Positions 25,334 to 34,309 of a stretch of 38,065 bases of DNA are shown piece after piece. Source of the DNA: Bacteroidales bacterium (GTDB lineage: Bacteria; Bacteroidota; Bacteroidia; Bacteroidales; UBA3663); assembly GCA_024694125.1 (NCBI GenBank), contig JAILKE010000012.1:1-38065 (forward strand), given 5' to 3'. Made by a program: the position numbers and the translations under genes. Below the pieces are notes generated by a model that was not told the origin of the DNA, made no database searches, and was given only the letters and a program-made list of their open reading frames with translations. Positions within the stretch are counted from its first letter, which is position 1. Each line of letters opens with the position of its first letter.

Positions 25334-28300
25334 TTATTTCTTGAAGATCACATGACCGTTGCGGACCTGCAGGCCCTTGGCGTCGGTGGTGACGCGCTGG
25401 CCCTGGAGCGAGAAGGCAGGAGTCTGGTCAGCGTCGTCGGTAGAGATCGAGTTGACAGAAGTCGTCTCGTCCTCCTCGGCAATCAGGTCGTCGAATACCA
25501 GGCGGAGTTCGGCGGCGCTGGCGGCAATGGCTACAGGCAGGTTGAAGTAAGCCTTGTTGGCTACGAATGCCGAGCCGACGTAGCGGAGGAACTTACTGCC
25601 GTTCAGGGCATAGTTAGTACCCTCTTCCGGCATAGGCTCCACGTAGAGCGAGTCGCTGGTCGTGGCGCGCAGGTCATTGTCCTCGACAGCAGGAGCGTCC
25701 AGTACCATGTGCAGGCGGATGGTTTCGCCTGCATCGCCCACCAGGAGAGCGCCCGTTCCGGCAGGGATAGAGTCGATGGCCGAGCAGTGGATCTCGTCAC
25801 CCTCTACCTGGCAGGTGTAGGCCGTATTCTCTACATCCGTTACCATATCTACGCTGGCCGAGTAGGTAGCGTAGCCCTTGCTGTTCAGCGTGACCTCAGT
25901 GAGGAACGGCTCAACGGTCCAACCCGATGGGATGTTGTTCACTCCGCGAGACAGGCTTGTGGTGTCCAGAGTGCTTGGGCAGACGAAAGAGCCAGTCGAT
26001 GCTGCGCCAGACAGCCAAAGACCTGTCTGGGCAAATTCATCGGCATCAGAGATGTTGACGATGACCTTGTCGAGGCTGGTACAGCCAGCGTACATACCAT
26101 AGTAGCAATCCTTGGCCAGAGTCTCGGCAATCAGGGCAGGGGCCTTGGTCAGGTTGGTACAGCCATTGAACATACCAAAGTAGCAGCTGTCCGCCATAGT
26201 CTCAGCAGGCAAAGCAGGAGCCTGGGTCAGACCGGTACAGTCATTGAACATGCCGTAGTAACATTCTGTGGCCAGAGAGTCAGCAGGCAAAGCAGGAGCC
26301 TGGGTCAGACCGGTACAGCCATCGAACATGCCGTAGTAACATCCTGTGGCCATAGAGTCAGCAGGCAAGGCGGGTGCCTGGGTCAGACTGGTACAGTCAG
26401 AGAACATTGTACCGTAACACTCCTCTGCCAAAGTGTCAGCAGGCAAGGCAGGTGTCTGGGTCAGACAGGTACAATTTTTGAACATATATTCATAGCAACG
26501 TTTAGTCAATGACGTAGCTGGCAGGTCGGGTGCACTGGTCAGGCTGGTACAGCCATAGAACATATACCTATAGCAACTATCAGCCAATGCCGTGGCAGGT
26601 AGAGCAGGTGCAGTGGTCAGACTTTGGCACCTAAAGAACATTGACTCATAGCAACGGCTTGTCAATGTAGTAGCTGGCAGTGTAGGAGCGTTGGTCAGAT
26701 TATCACAGTATTCAAACATTCCATGATAGCAATATCTTGCCAGGGTAGTGGCAGGCAGTGCTGGAGCCTGAGTCAATGTATGCTGTGTCTCGAACAATTT
26801 TTTGAATGCAAATTCTGGAACAGATGTCTGTTGGCATGTCTTGTCCAGAAGCGACATGATGTTGCCCGATGCAGCAATGGAGTCGTCCAGCACGAATCGG
26901 TAATAATTGCTGGAATTGGTGCTGAATCTGCTGTTGGTCGATGTAGCACGGAAGGATACAAAGTCGGCAGAGTCAGCCAGGGCGATGGTGCTGCCGATGG
27001 TGTAGTCACTCCATGTGAAGCCGTCGGTAGAATACTGCAGGCTGACGTCGGCAGGGGAACCGATTTTTATGAGGGTTACGCCATTGTCGCCTTTCTTGGC
27101 AGTGAAGGTGAGGTAGTCTGGGATTTCCGATACGATTTCCCAGCCTTCGGGTATATAGCTGATGCCTCGGGTGCTTGGCAATGCTGTTGGGCCGAAGAAG
27201 GTGCCCTCCTCCGCTACGCCATCGAGCCAGCCTTCGGTAGCACCCGCTACCCAAGAGGTGAATGCGACATTTACTTCGTTGAGGTTGGTGCAGCCATAGA
27301 ACATATAGTTATAGCAACCTTCGGCCAATGTGTCGGCCGGCAGTACTGGTGCGTTGGTCAGACCTGTACAGCCACTGAACATACTATTATAGCAACCTTC
27401 GGCCAATGTGTCGGCAGGCAGGGAGGGTGCGCTGTTCAGACTGGTGCAGCCATAGAACATATATTTATAGCAACTGTTAGCCAATGAATCGGCTGGCAGA
27501 GCGGGTGCGCTGGTCAGACTTGTGCAGTCAGCGAACATGCCTTCATAGCAATGCTCGGCCAATGAGTCAGCAGGCAGAGCCGGTGCGCTGTTCAGACTGG
27601 TGCAGCCATTGAACATGCTATCATAGCAACTATTAGCCAATTTTGTGGCAGGCAGAGCGGGTGCGCTGGTCAGACCGGTGCAGCCTATGAACATATTGCA
27701 GTAGCAACTATCTGCCAATGTAGTGGCAGGCAGAGCAGGTGCACTGGTTAGGTTAGTATTCCATTGGAATAGATAGTAGAATGCACATTCTGGTACGGAA
27801 GTCTGTTGGCATGTCTTGTCCAAGAGCGACATGATGTTGCCCGATGCAGCGACGGAATCGTTAAAAGTAAACTTGTAAAAGTCCGTTTCACCGATGCTGA
27901 ATCTGCTGTTGGTCGATGTGGCACGGAAGGATACAAAGTCGGCAGAGTCTGCCAGGGTGATGGCGCTGCCAATGGTGTAATCGCTCCATGTGAGGCCGTC
28001 GGTAGAATACTGCAGGCTGACGTCGGCAGGGGAACCGGCTTTTTGGAGGCTTACGCCATTATTGCCTTTCTTTGCAGTGAAGGTGAGGTACTCAGGTACA
28101 TCCCAGCCTTCGGGTATATAGCTGATGCCTCGGGTGCGTGGCAATGCAGTTGGGCAGACGAAGGTGCCCTCCTCCGCTACGCCTTCGAGCCAGCCTTCGG
28201 TAGCTCCCTCCACCCAAGAGGTGAATGCGACTTTAACTTCTCTGAGGTTGGTACAGTTATAGAACATACTCTCATAGCAAGCTTCGGCCAATGTGTCGGC

Positions 28301-31300
28301 CGGCAGTGCTGGTGCGCTGGTCAGATTGGTACAGTTATAGAACATACTCTCATAGCAAGCTTCGGCCAATGTGTCGGCCGGCAGTGCTGGTGCGCTGGTC
28401 AGGCTGGTGCATCCATAGAACATGCCAGCATAGCAACATTCAGCCAATGTGTCAGCAGGCAGAGCTGGTGCGTTGGTCAGATTGGTACAGCGCGCGAACA
28501 TATAACAATAGCAACTATTAGCCAATGAATCGGCTGGCAGAGCGGGTGCGCTGGTCAGACTGGTGCAGTCACTGAACATACCATTATAGCAACCTATAGC
28601 CAATGTGTCAGCTGGCAGGGCGGGTGCGCTGGTCAGGCTGGTACAGCCATAGAACATACCAGAATAGCAACCTTCAGCCAATGTGTCAGCAGGCAGAGCT
28701 GGTGCGCTGGTCAGGCTGGTACAGCCATAGAACATTTCTCGATAGCAACTTTTAGCCAATTTTGTGGCAGGCAATGTCAGGGCACTGGTCAGGTTCATCA
28801 CATTTATGAATAAATCGAAGAATGCATACTCAGGTACGGAAGTCTGCTGGCAGGTCTTGTCCAGGAGCGACATGATGTTGCCCGATGCAGCGACGGAATC
28901 GTTAAAAGTAAAATAGTAAAAGTCACTTTCTCTGGTGCTGAATCTGCTGTTGGTCGATGTGGCACGGAAGGATACAAAGTCGGCAGAGTCAGTCAGGGTG
29001 ATGTTGCTGCCAATGGTGTAGTCGCTCCATGTGAGGCCGTCGGTAGAATACTGCAGGCTGACGTCGGCAGGGGAACCGGTTTTTTGGAGTCGTACATAAT
29101 TATTGCCTTTCTTGGCAGTGAAGGTGAGGTACTCGGGAGCGTCCCAACCTTCGGGTATATAGCTGATGCCTCGGGTGCGTGGCAATGCTGTTGGGCAGAC
29201 GAAGGTGCCCTCTTCCGCTACGCCATTGAGCCATTCTTGGGTTGCGCCATCCAACCACGAGGTGAATGCGACATTTACTTCGTTGAGGTTGGTACAACCA
29301 GCGAACATATAAGAATAGCAACCATCTGCCAATGAAGTGGCAGGCAGAGCGGGCGCGCTGGCAAGGTTGGTACAGCTAGCGAACATGTTTCGATAGCAAT
29401 TGCTTGCCAATGTGGTGGCAGGCAGAACGGGCGCGCTGGCAAGGTTGGTACAGCCAGCGAACATATAGGAATAGCACCCCCCAGCCAATGAAGTGGAAGG
29501 CAGAGCGGGCGCGCTGGCAAGGTTGGTACAGCCAGCGAACATATAATGATAGCAACTATCTGCCATTGTAGTAGCTGGCAGAGCGGGCGCGCTGGCAAGG
29601 TTAGTACATCCAATGAACATACCTGAATAGCAACCATCAGCCAATGAAGTGGCAGGCAGAGCGGGCGCGTTGGTCAGATTGGAACAGTCATTGAACATAC
29701 CTGAATAGCAACCCTCAGCCAATTTAGTGGCAGGCAGTGCTGGCGCATCAGTTAGGCTTATGCAGTTGTGGAACATTCCGTTATAGCAACCCTCAGCCAA
29801 TGTTGTGGCAGGCAGAGCAGGCGCGCTGGCAAGGTTGGTACAGCTAGCGAACATTCCTTTATAGCAATAGGATGCCAATTTAGTGGCAGGCAGCGCAGGA
29901 GCTGCGGTCAGACCTGTACAACCATAGAACATATAGTTATAGCAGTAATATGCCAATGAGGTAGCAGGCAGGGAAGGTGCGCTGGTTAGTTTCGGTTGGT
30001 TCATGAACAACTTGAAGAAAGCATATTCTGGCACTGATGTCTGCTGGCAGGTCTTGTCCAGCAGTGACATGACATTGCCCGATGCGGCAATAGAGTCACC
30101 CAACTCGAATCGGTAATAATTGCTGATACTGGTGCTGAATGTACTGTTGTTCGATGTAGCACGGAAGGATACAAAGTCGGCAGAGTCAGCCAGGGTGATG
30201 GTGCTGCCAATGGTGTAGTCGCTCCATGTGAGGCCGTCTGTAGAATACTGCAGGCTGACGTCGGCAGGGGAACCGCCTTTTTGGAGTCGTACATAATTAT
30301 TGCCTTTCTTGGCAGTGAAGGTGAGGTACTCAGGTGCGTCCCAACCTTCGGGTATATAGCTGATGCCTCGGGTGCGTGGCAATGCAGTTGGGCAGTAGAA
30401 GGTGCCCTCCTCCGCTACGCCATCGAGCCAGCCTTCGGTAGCACCCGCTACCCAAGAGGTGAATGCGACATTTACTTCGTTGAGGCTGGTGCAGCCTTGG
30501 AACATACCATCATAGCAATAATTGGCCAATGAATCGGCAGGTAGAACTGGTGCGCTGGTCAGGCTGGTGCAGCCATTGAACATTTTATTATAGCAACCCT
30601 CTGCCAATTTTGTGGCAGGCAGAGCGGGTGCGCTGGTCAGACCGGTACAGCCATCGAACATCATGTAGTAGCAACTATCTGCCAATGTAGTGGCAGGCAG
30701 AGCGGGTGCGCTGATCAGGTTGCTTTCCCCTTGGAATAGTTCGCAGAATGCATACTCAGGTACGGAGGTCTGTTGGCAGGTCTTGTCCAGGAGCGACATT
30801 ATGTTGCCCGATGCGGCAATGGAGTCGCCCAAAAAGAATCGGTAATAATGGTAGGGATTGATGGTGAATCTGCTGTTGGTCGATGTGGCACGGAAGGATA
30901 CAAAGTCGGCAGAGTCAGCCAGTTCTATGTGGTAGCCAATGGTGTAGTCACTCCATGTGAGGCCGTCTGTAGAATACTGCAGGCTGACGTCGGCAGGGCC
31001 ACCGCTTTTAAGGAGTATTACATAACTATTGGCTTTCTTGGCAGTGAAGGTGAGGTACTCAGGTACGTTCCAATCTGTAGGTATGTAGTCGTTGCCTCGG
31101 GTGCGTGGCAATGCTGTTGGGCAGACGAAGATGCCCTCCTCCGCTACATCGGTGAGCCACCCTTCGGTGGCGTTCTCTGTCCATTCGGTAAAGGCGACTG
31201 ATACCTCGTTGAGGCTTGTGCAACCCGTGAACATATAGGCATAGCAATAGTCGGACAGCGTTGTGGCAGGAAGTGCCGGTGCGATGGTCAGACCTGTGCA

Positions 31301-32902
31301 GCCCGAGAACATATAGGCATAGCAATAGCTCGCCAATGTGTCAGCAGGCAGTGCCGGTGCGCTGGTCAGACCTGTGCAGTCCGAGAACATAGAGTAGTAG
31401 CAATAATCAGCCAATGTGTCAGCAGGCAGTGCCGGTGCGCTGGTCAGACCTTTGCAGCCCGAGAACATAGAGTAGTAGCAATAATCAGCCAATGTGTCAG
31501 CAGGTAGCGCTGGTGCGCTGGTCAGACCTTTGCAGCCCGAAAACATAGAGTAGTAGCAATAATCAGCCAGTGTGTCAGCAGGTAGCGCTGGTGCGCTGGT
31601 CAGGCTCTTGCAACCATAGAACATGGACCTGTAGCAACTGGTTGACAATGAGGTGGCAGGCAGAGCTGGTGCACTGGTCAGTCCAGTACAGCTATAGAAC
31701 ATAGATTCATAGCAATGCTCGGCCAACTTTTTGGCAGGTAGCGCTGGTGCACTGGTCAGGTTGGTACAACCCTCGAACATGCTTTGATAGCAATTGTCGG
31801 CCAACGTGGTGGCAGGCAGGTACGGCGCGCTGGTCAGTGCGGTCTGACCATAGAACAGTCTGTAGAGGGCATATTCTGATGTCGAGGTCCGGGATCCGTC
31901 GGCATCGAAGAGCGTCATGATGTTGCCCGTCGCTGCGACCGAACCGGTCAGTTGGTACTGATAGTAGTTGTTTATGTCCGTGCTGAATTGGCTTCGTGTC
32001 ACATACGAACGGAAGAGAACGAAGTCATTGACATTATCCAGGGGGATGGTCGTGCCTATAGTGTAGGTGTTCCAGGTCTTGTAGTCGGTCGAATACTGCA
32101 GATAGACACCATAGGGTGTGCCGTTCTGGGCAAGCGTTACGGTGCTACCTGCCGTATTGGCAATAAATGTCAATGGCGCAGTAGCCTCGTTGTATCCACA
32201 CTCCGAGCAAACACCATCTACAAAGGAATGTTCCTCAGTTGAGTAGGTATAATCACAACCCGGGCAGTAATGCTCGTGCTTGAAGGGAGAAAAGATTCTG
32301 CAGCTGGTGGAGTGGGTGTGACCCTTGGTCTTTTTGATATAGATGTAGTCACCACCGGCGCCTGCATTGCAGTCCTTGCCGCCTGAGTTGCCCGCATAAT
32401 CGACGTAATTGCTATTGGATTGGCTGGAGCCGAAAATTTCAACGCTGATTCCGGTTAATAAAGAAGTTCCACTTGTGGTGTTGCCATCGGTTGTATAGTA
32501 TAGATATAGATATTCGCCGCCTACACCTTTGTTTAGGTCTCCATAGTTGGTGTCATATCCGGCACATTTGGTTATCTTGTAATAGGTCTTGTTGTCGTGA
32601 GTAAAAGACGAAGGAGCATCGCCTCCACTCCATATTGCCATGTCCGTGACAGCCTGACTTGCATCTGTGGTTTCCTTAATGCCCAGAAAAATGTAGTTGG
32701 TATTTTCTCCGCAACTGGCATTGAGGTCTCCGGAAATGACGGTATAGCCTGCTGAGGTAAGGTAACCTTCTGCTGTAGATTTATTTGTGCTACATCCCAG
32801 CATGAAGTCTTTAGAAATAAACTCTGTCGCGCTGGCAGACGTCCAGCCTGTCAGCAGCAAGACTGCCCATAGGAGCAGCCTGAATCTAGATAATTTTAAC
32901 AT
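25334..32902 (-). CDS. giant secreted repeat protein 2: beta-prism, CxxC knuckle, DUF285/BspA-like repeats (2522 aa)
   Basis: Paralogue of the 18979-24012 protein with six modules instead of four. Signal peptide MLKLSRFRLLLWAVLLLTGW…SASA (cleavage near residue 25). The beta-prism-like N-domain (about 25-215) has three motifs (DLNASCGENTNYIFLGI, DLNKGVGGEYLYLYY, CNAGAGGDYIYIKK). A knuckle HYCPGCDY…CSECGY lies near 212-236. Beta-domain/repeat modules contain 8, 3, 9, 7, 6 and 9 repeats of 26 residues (42 in total), in blocks at about 353-563, 731-805, 973-1208, 1373-1555, 1723-1876 and 2050-2285. The C-terminal domain 2310-2522 has the GLQVRNGHVIFKK tail. The 3' 500 bp are almost identical to those of the paralogue, suggesting recent duplication or gene conversion. 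Likely a surface-exposed solenoid for binding host, dietary or microbial ligands; the ligand is unknown. Confidence 0.88.
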   Translation of the reverse strand: MLKLSRFRLLLWAVLLLTGWTSASATEFISKDFMLGCSTNKSTAEGYLTSAGYTVISGDLNASCGENTNYIFLGIKETTDASQAVTDMAIWSGGDAPSSFTHDNKTYYKITKCAGYDTNYGDLNKGVGGEYLYLYYTTDGNTTSGTSLLTGISVEIFGSSQSNSNYVDYAGNSGGKDCNAGAGGDYIYIKKTKGHTHSTSCRIFSPFKHEHYCPGCDYTYSTEEHSFVDGVCSECGYNEATAPLTFIANTAGSTVTLAQNGTPYGVYLQYSTDYKTWNTYTIGTTIPLDNVNDFVLFRSYVTRSQFSTDINNYYQYQLTGSVAATGNIMTLFDADGSRTSTSEYALYRLFYGQTALTSAPYLPATTLADNCYQSMFEGCTNLTSAPALPAKKLAEHCYESMFYSCTGLTSAPALPATSLSTSCYRSMFYGCKSLTSAPALPADTLADYCYYSMFSGCKGLTSAPALPADTLADYCYYSMFSGCKGLTSAPALPADTLADYCYYSMFSDCTGLTSAPALPADTLASYCYAYMFSGCTGLTIAPALPATTLSDYCYAYMFTGCTSLNEVSVAFTEWTENATEGWLTDVAEEGIFVCPTALPRTRGNDYIPTDWNVPEYLTFTAKKANSYVILLKSGGPADVSLQYSTDGLTWSDYTIGYHIELADSADFVSFRATSTNSRFTINPYHYYRFFLGDSIAASGNIMSLLDKTCQQTSVPEYAFCELFQGESNLISAPALPATTLADSCYYMMFDGCTGLTSAPALPATKLAEGCYNKMFNGCTSLTSAPVLPADSLANYCYDGMFQGCTSLNEVNVAFTSWVAGATEGWLDGVAEEGTFYCPTALPRTRGISYIPEGWDAPEYLTFTAKKGNNYVRLQKGGSPADVSLQYSTDGLTWSDYTIGSTITLADSADFVSFRATSNNSTFSTSISNYYRFELGDSIAASGNVMSLLDKTCQQTSVPEYAFFKLFMNQPKLTSAPSLPATSLAYYCYNYMFYGCTGLTAAPALPATKLASYCYKGMFASCTNLASAPALPATTLAEGCYNGMFHNCISLTDAPALPATKLAEGCYSGMFNDCSNLTNAPALPATSLADGCYSGMFIGCTNLASAPALPATTMADSCYHYMFAGCTNLASAPALPSTSLAGGCYSYMFAGCTNLASAPVLPATTLASNCYRNMFASCTNLASAPALPATSLADGCYSYMFAGCTNLNEVNVAFTSWLDGATQEWLNGVAEEGTFVCPTALPRTRGISYIPEGWDAPEYLTFTAKKGNNYVRLQKTGSPADVSLQYSTDGLTWSDYTIGSNITLTDSADFVSFRATSTNSRFSTRESDFYYFTFNDSVAASGNIMSLLDKTCQQTSVPEYAFFDLFINVMNLTSALTLPATKLAKSCYREMFYGCTSLTSAPALPADTLAEGCYSGMFYGCTSLTSAPALPADTLAIGCYNGMFSDCTSLTSAPALPADSLANSCYCYMFARCTNLTNAPALPADTLAECCYAGMFYGCTSLTSAPALPADTLAEACYESMFYNCTNLTSAPALPADTLAEACYESMFYNCTNLREVKVAFTSWVEGATEGWLEGVAEEGTFVCPTALPRTRGISYIPEGWDVPEYLTFTAKKGNNGVSLQKAGSPADVSLQYSTDGLTWSDYTIGSAITLADSADFVSFRATSTNSRFSIGETDFYKFTFNDSVAASGNIMSLLDKTCQQTSVPECAFYYLFQWNTNLTSAPALPATTLADSCYCNMFIGCTGLTSAPALPATKLANSCYDSMFNGCTSLNSAPALPADSLAEHCYEGMFADCTSLTSAPALPADSLANSCYKYMFYGCTSLNSAPSLPADTLAEGCYNSMFSGCTGLTNAPVLPADTLAEGCYNYMFYGCTNLNEVNVAFTSWVAGATEGWLDGVAEEGTFFGPTALPSTRGISYIPEGWEIVSEIPDYLTFTAKKGDNGVTLIKIGSPADVSLQYSTDGFTWSDYTIGSTIALADSADFVSFRATSTNSRFSTNSSNYYRFVLDDSIAASGNIMSLLDKTCQQTSVPEFAFKKLFETQHTLTQAPALPATTLARYCYHGMFEYCDNLTNAPTLPATTLTSRCYESMFFRCQSLTTAPALPATALADSCYRYMFYGCTSLTSAPDLPATSLTKRCYEYMFKNCTCLTQTPALPADTLAEECYGTMFSDCTSLTQAPALPADSMATGCYYGMFDGCTGLTQAPALPADSLATECYYGMFNDCTGLTQAPALPAETMADSCYFGMFNGCTNLTKAPALIAETLAKDCYYGMYAGCTSLDKVIVNISDADEFAQTGLWLSGAASTGSFVCPSTLDTTSLSRGVNNIPSGWTVEPFLTEVTLNSKGYATYSASVDMVTDVENTAYTCQVEGDEIHCSAIDSIPAGTGALLVGDAGETIRLHMVLDAPAVEDNDLRATTSDSLYVEPMPEEGTNYALNGSKFLRYVGSAFVANKAYFNLPVAIAASAAELRLVFDDLIAEEDETTSVNSISTDDADQTPAFSLQGQRVTTDAKGLQVRNGHVIFKK
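26050..31850 (-). repeat. 78-bp coding repeats in giant gene 2 (42 units in six blocks)
   Basis: Blocks at about 31215-31850 (8 units), 30490-30710 (3), 29280-29985 (9), 28240-28785 (7), 27275-27735 (6) and 26050-26755 (9). Units at 28248-28325 and 28326-28403 differ by one base as read, and three consecutive units at about 31375-31610 are nearly identical, so array length changes recently or often. Confidence 0.88.
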
Positions 32903-33129
32903 ATAAAAAATTAATTATAGATGAATTAGTATATGCATCGCTTCGCTTATGTGTAGCGTTTACCTATTCACAGGCATGCCGCAGTAGCCTCACCCGCCTG
33001 CGCGGGATAAAAGTGCTCCTTTCCAGTCATAGAGAATAAAGAAAACAATTTTGTCAAATGTTGATTATTTTTCTCTCTGTGCGTGTAAGCCTATGTGAAG
33101 CAGTTTCTATTGCTGAAACTTTTCGTCCG

Positions 33130-33137
33130 CAAAGATA
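33130..33137 (-). promoter_or_regulatory. candidate -7 element for giant gene 2
   Basis: On the minus strand TATCTTTG (complement of CAAAGATA), a perfect match to TAnnTTTG. A -33 is not clear. The leader to the ATG at 32902 is about 220 nt and holds a GC-rich hairpin segment (32968-33008, CCCGCCTGCGCGGG), as in giant gene 1. Part of the two leaders is similar (TTATG…CGTTT.CC near 24060-24075 and 32948-32963). Confidence 0.55.
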
Positions 33138-33267
33138 ATTATTTTTCTTATATTTAAACTCGCAATCTATAGTGAAAAAATAAATTATCTCGGCAATTTG
33201 ACACTTTATCTCTCGTTTTGTTTGTTTGAGTTGTCAAAAATGCGCATAAATAATAGAGAGTAATGAG

Positions 33268-33865
33268 TAAAGGGTAAAGAGTAGTGTAGTTTGAATCGAC
33301 AGACGAAAACAAAACTTCGTACCAAAACGATGACGAAAACAAAACTTCGTACCAAAACGATAACGAAAACGAAAAAAGCCTTTCCGTTGAGTCAGAAACA
33401 CGAATTCTTATAATTCTCTAATTCTAGTAACAAATAATCCTATAATTCCCGTAATTCTAGTGCTTTAATAATTCCTATAATTCTCTAATTCTAGTAAAAA
33501 AATCTCGTATTTCTCAAATTCTTCGTTCCTAATTTGTTTAATTTTTTTGAACACGAAATAAACGAACGAAACGAAAATTTTATGTTTTAATTCGTTCAAT
33601 TCGGTGATAAACTTCGTACCAAAACGATGACGAAAACGAGAACTTCGTACGAAAACGAAAACCAAAAATGCCTTTCCGTTGAGCACTTCGTTCCTAATTT
33701 GTTTAATTTTTTTTGAACACGAATCAAACGAACGAAACGAAAAGATATGTTTTAATTCGTTTAATTCGGTGATAAAATAATTCCTATAATTCCCGTAATT
33801 CTAGTAAAAAATATTTCTTGTTATTCTTGAGTTTATATAGTCCAGTGGGTATAATTCTAGTATTT
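33268..33865 (-). repeat. repeat family R, cluster 5a, with AATTC nonamers
   Basis: Begins with the GGGTAAAGAGTAGTG…TTTGAATCGACAG block shared with 17930-17971, then GTACCAAAACGATGACGAAA motifs. Two R units in minus orientation end with TCGGTGATAAA near 33602 and 33767. Nonamer blocks lie at 33404-33530 and 33778-33865. The cluster lies upstream of giant gene 2, in the same orientation as the gene. Confidence 0.8.
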
Positions 33866-33924
33866 TATTCCCTAGTATGGGAGGAGTATCAAGTCGAGTC
33901 GTGCGAGTAGTGAGCGTAAGAGGA

Positions 33925-33957
33925 GCGTAAGTGAAGAGTAAGACATTTCACTTACGC
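33925..33957. other. perfect 11-bp hairpin
   Basis: GCGTAAGTGAA (33925-33935) and TTCACTTACGC (33947-33957) are exact reverse complements with an 11-nt loop. No gene end is close enough to call it a terminator with confidence. Confidence 0.5.
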
Positions 33958-34079
33958 TGCACTTATGCTGGAGCCTTGGAGGAGATACCCTTGGGCGGGG
34001 CAATAAGTATCCTTGGTGAGGTTTTATGTTTAATGTTTGATGCGTTTCGCCGATGATGGAGGGATGGCGATTGGTTTAT

Positions 34080-34285
34080 GGTGCTGCCCCTGCGGGGCGT
34101 TCTCCGTTTCTGCAGAGGACAAACATTGGTTGGAGAGAGTTGAACCCGGTCAAAGCGCGGTATATTTGCGGGGCAAATATACCTTCTGTCGCACCTTCGG
34201 CGCTCGATACAATCTCCTGCGTGCTACTGTCGAAGGCGGGGGCTCACGCCCCCGCCTGTATTCCCGCACACCTTCGGCGTGCTGC
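34080..34285. other. palindrome-rich GC segment, four hairpins (REP-like or structured RNA candidate)
   Basis: A GC-rich island inside AT-rich spacer DNA. Hairpins: GCCCC-TGC-GGGGC (34086-34098); GGTATATTTGC-GGG-GCAAATATACC (34159-34183, perfect 11-bp stem); GGCGGGGGC-TCAC-GCCCCCGCC (34235-34256, perfect 9-bp stem); GCACACC-TTC-GGCGTGC (34266-34282, one mismatch). CACCTTCGGCG occurs twice (34192, 34270). An open frame of 90 codons (34037-34309) covers it, but its translation is only the hairpin text. It could be a dispersed palindromic element or a folded RNA. Confidence 0.55.
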
Positions 34286-34309
34286 CTAACTGGAAACAGC
34301 GGAAAATGA

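Noticed and set aside
25352..26512. 386-codon plus-strand open frame, with several shorter ones to 31201
   Set aside because: These are shadows of the giant repeat gene; their repeats are only the reverse-complement reading of the 78-bp units.
25334..32902. Diversity-generating retroelement acting on the repeat proteins
   Set aside because: No reverse transcriptase, template repeat or adenine-biased variability is visible. Unit variation fits recombination or slippage better.
34037..34309. 90-codon frame with Cys-rich start
   Set aside because: Its translation is the hairpin island, it has no promoter or paralogue, and a second frame is equally open over the same bases.
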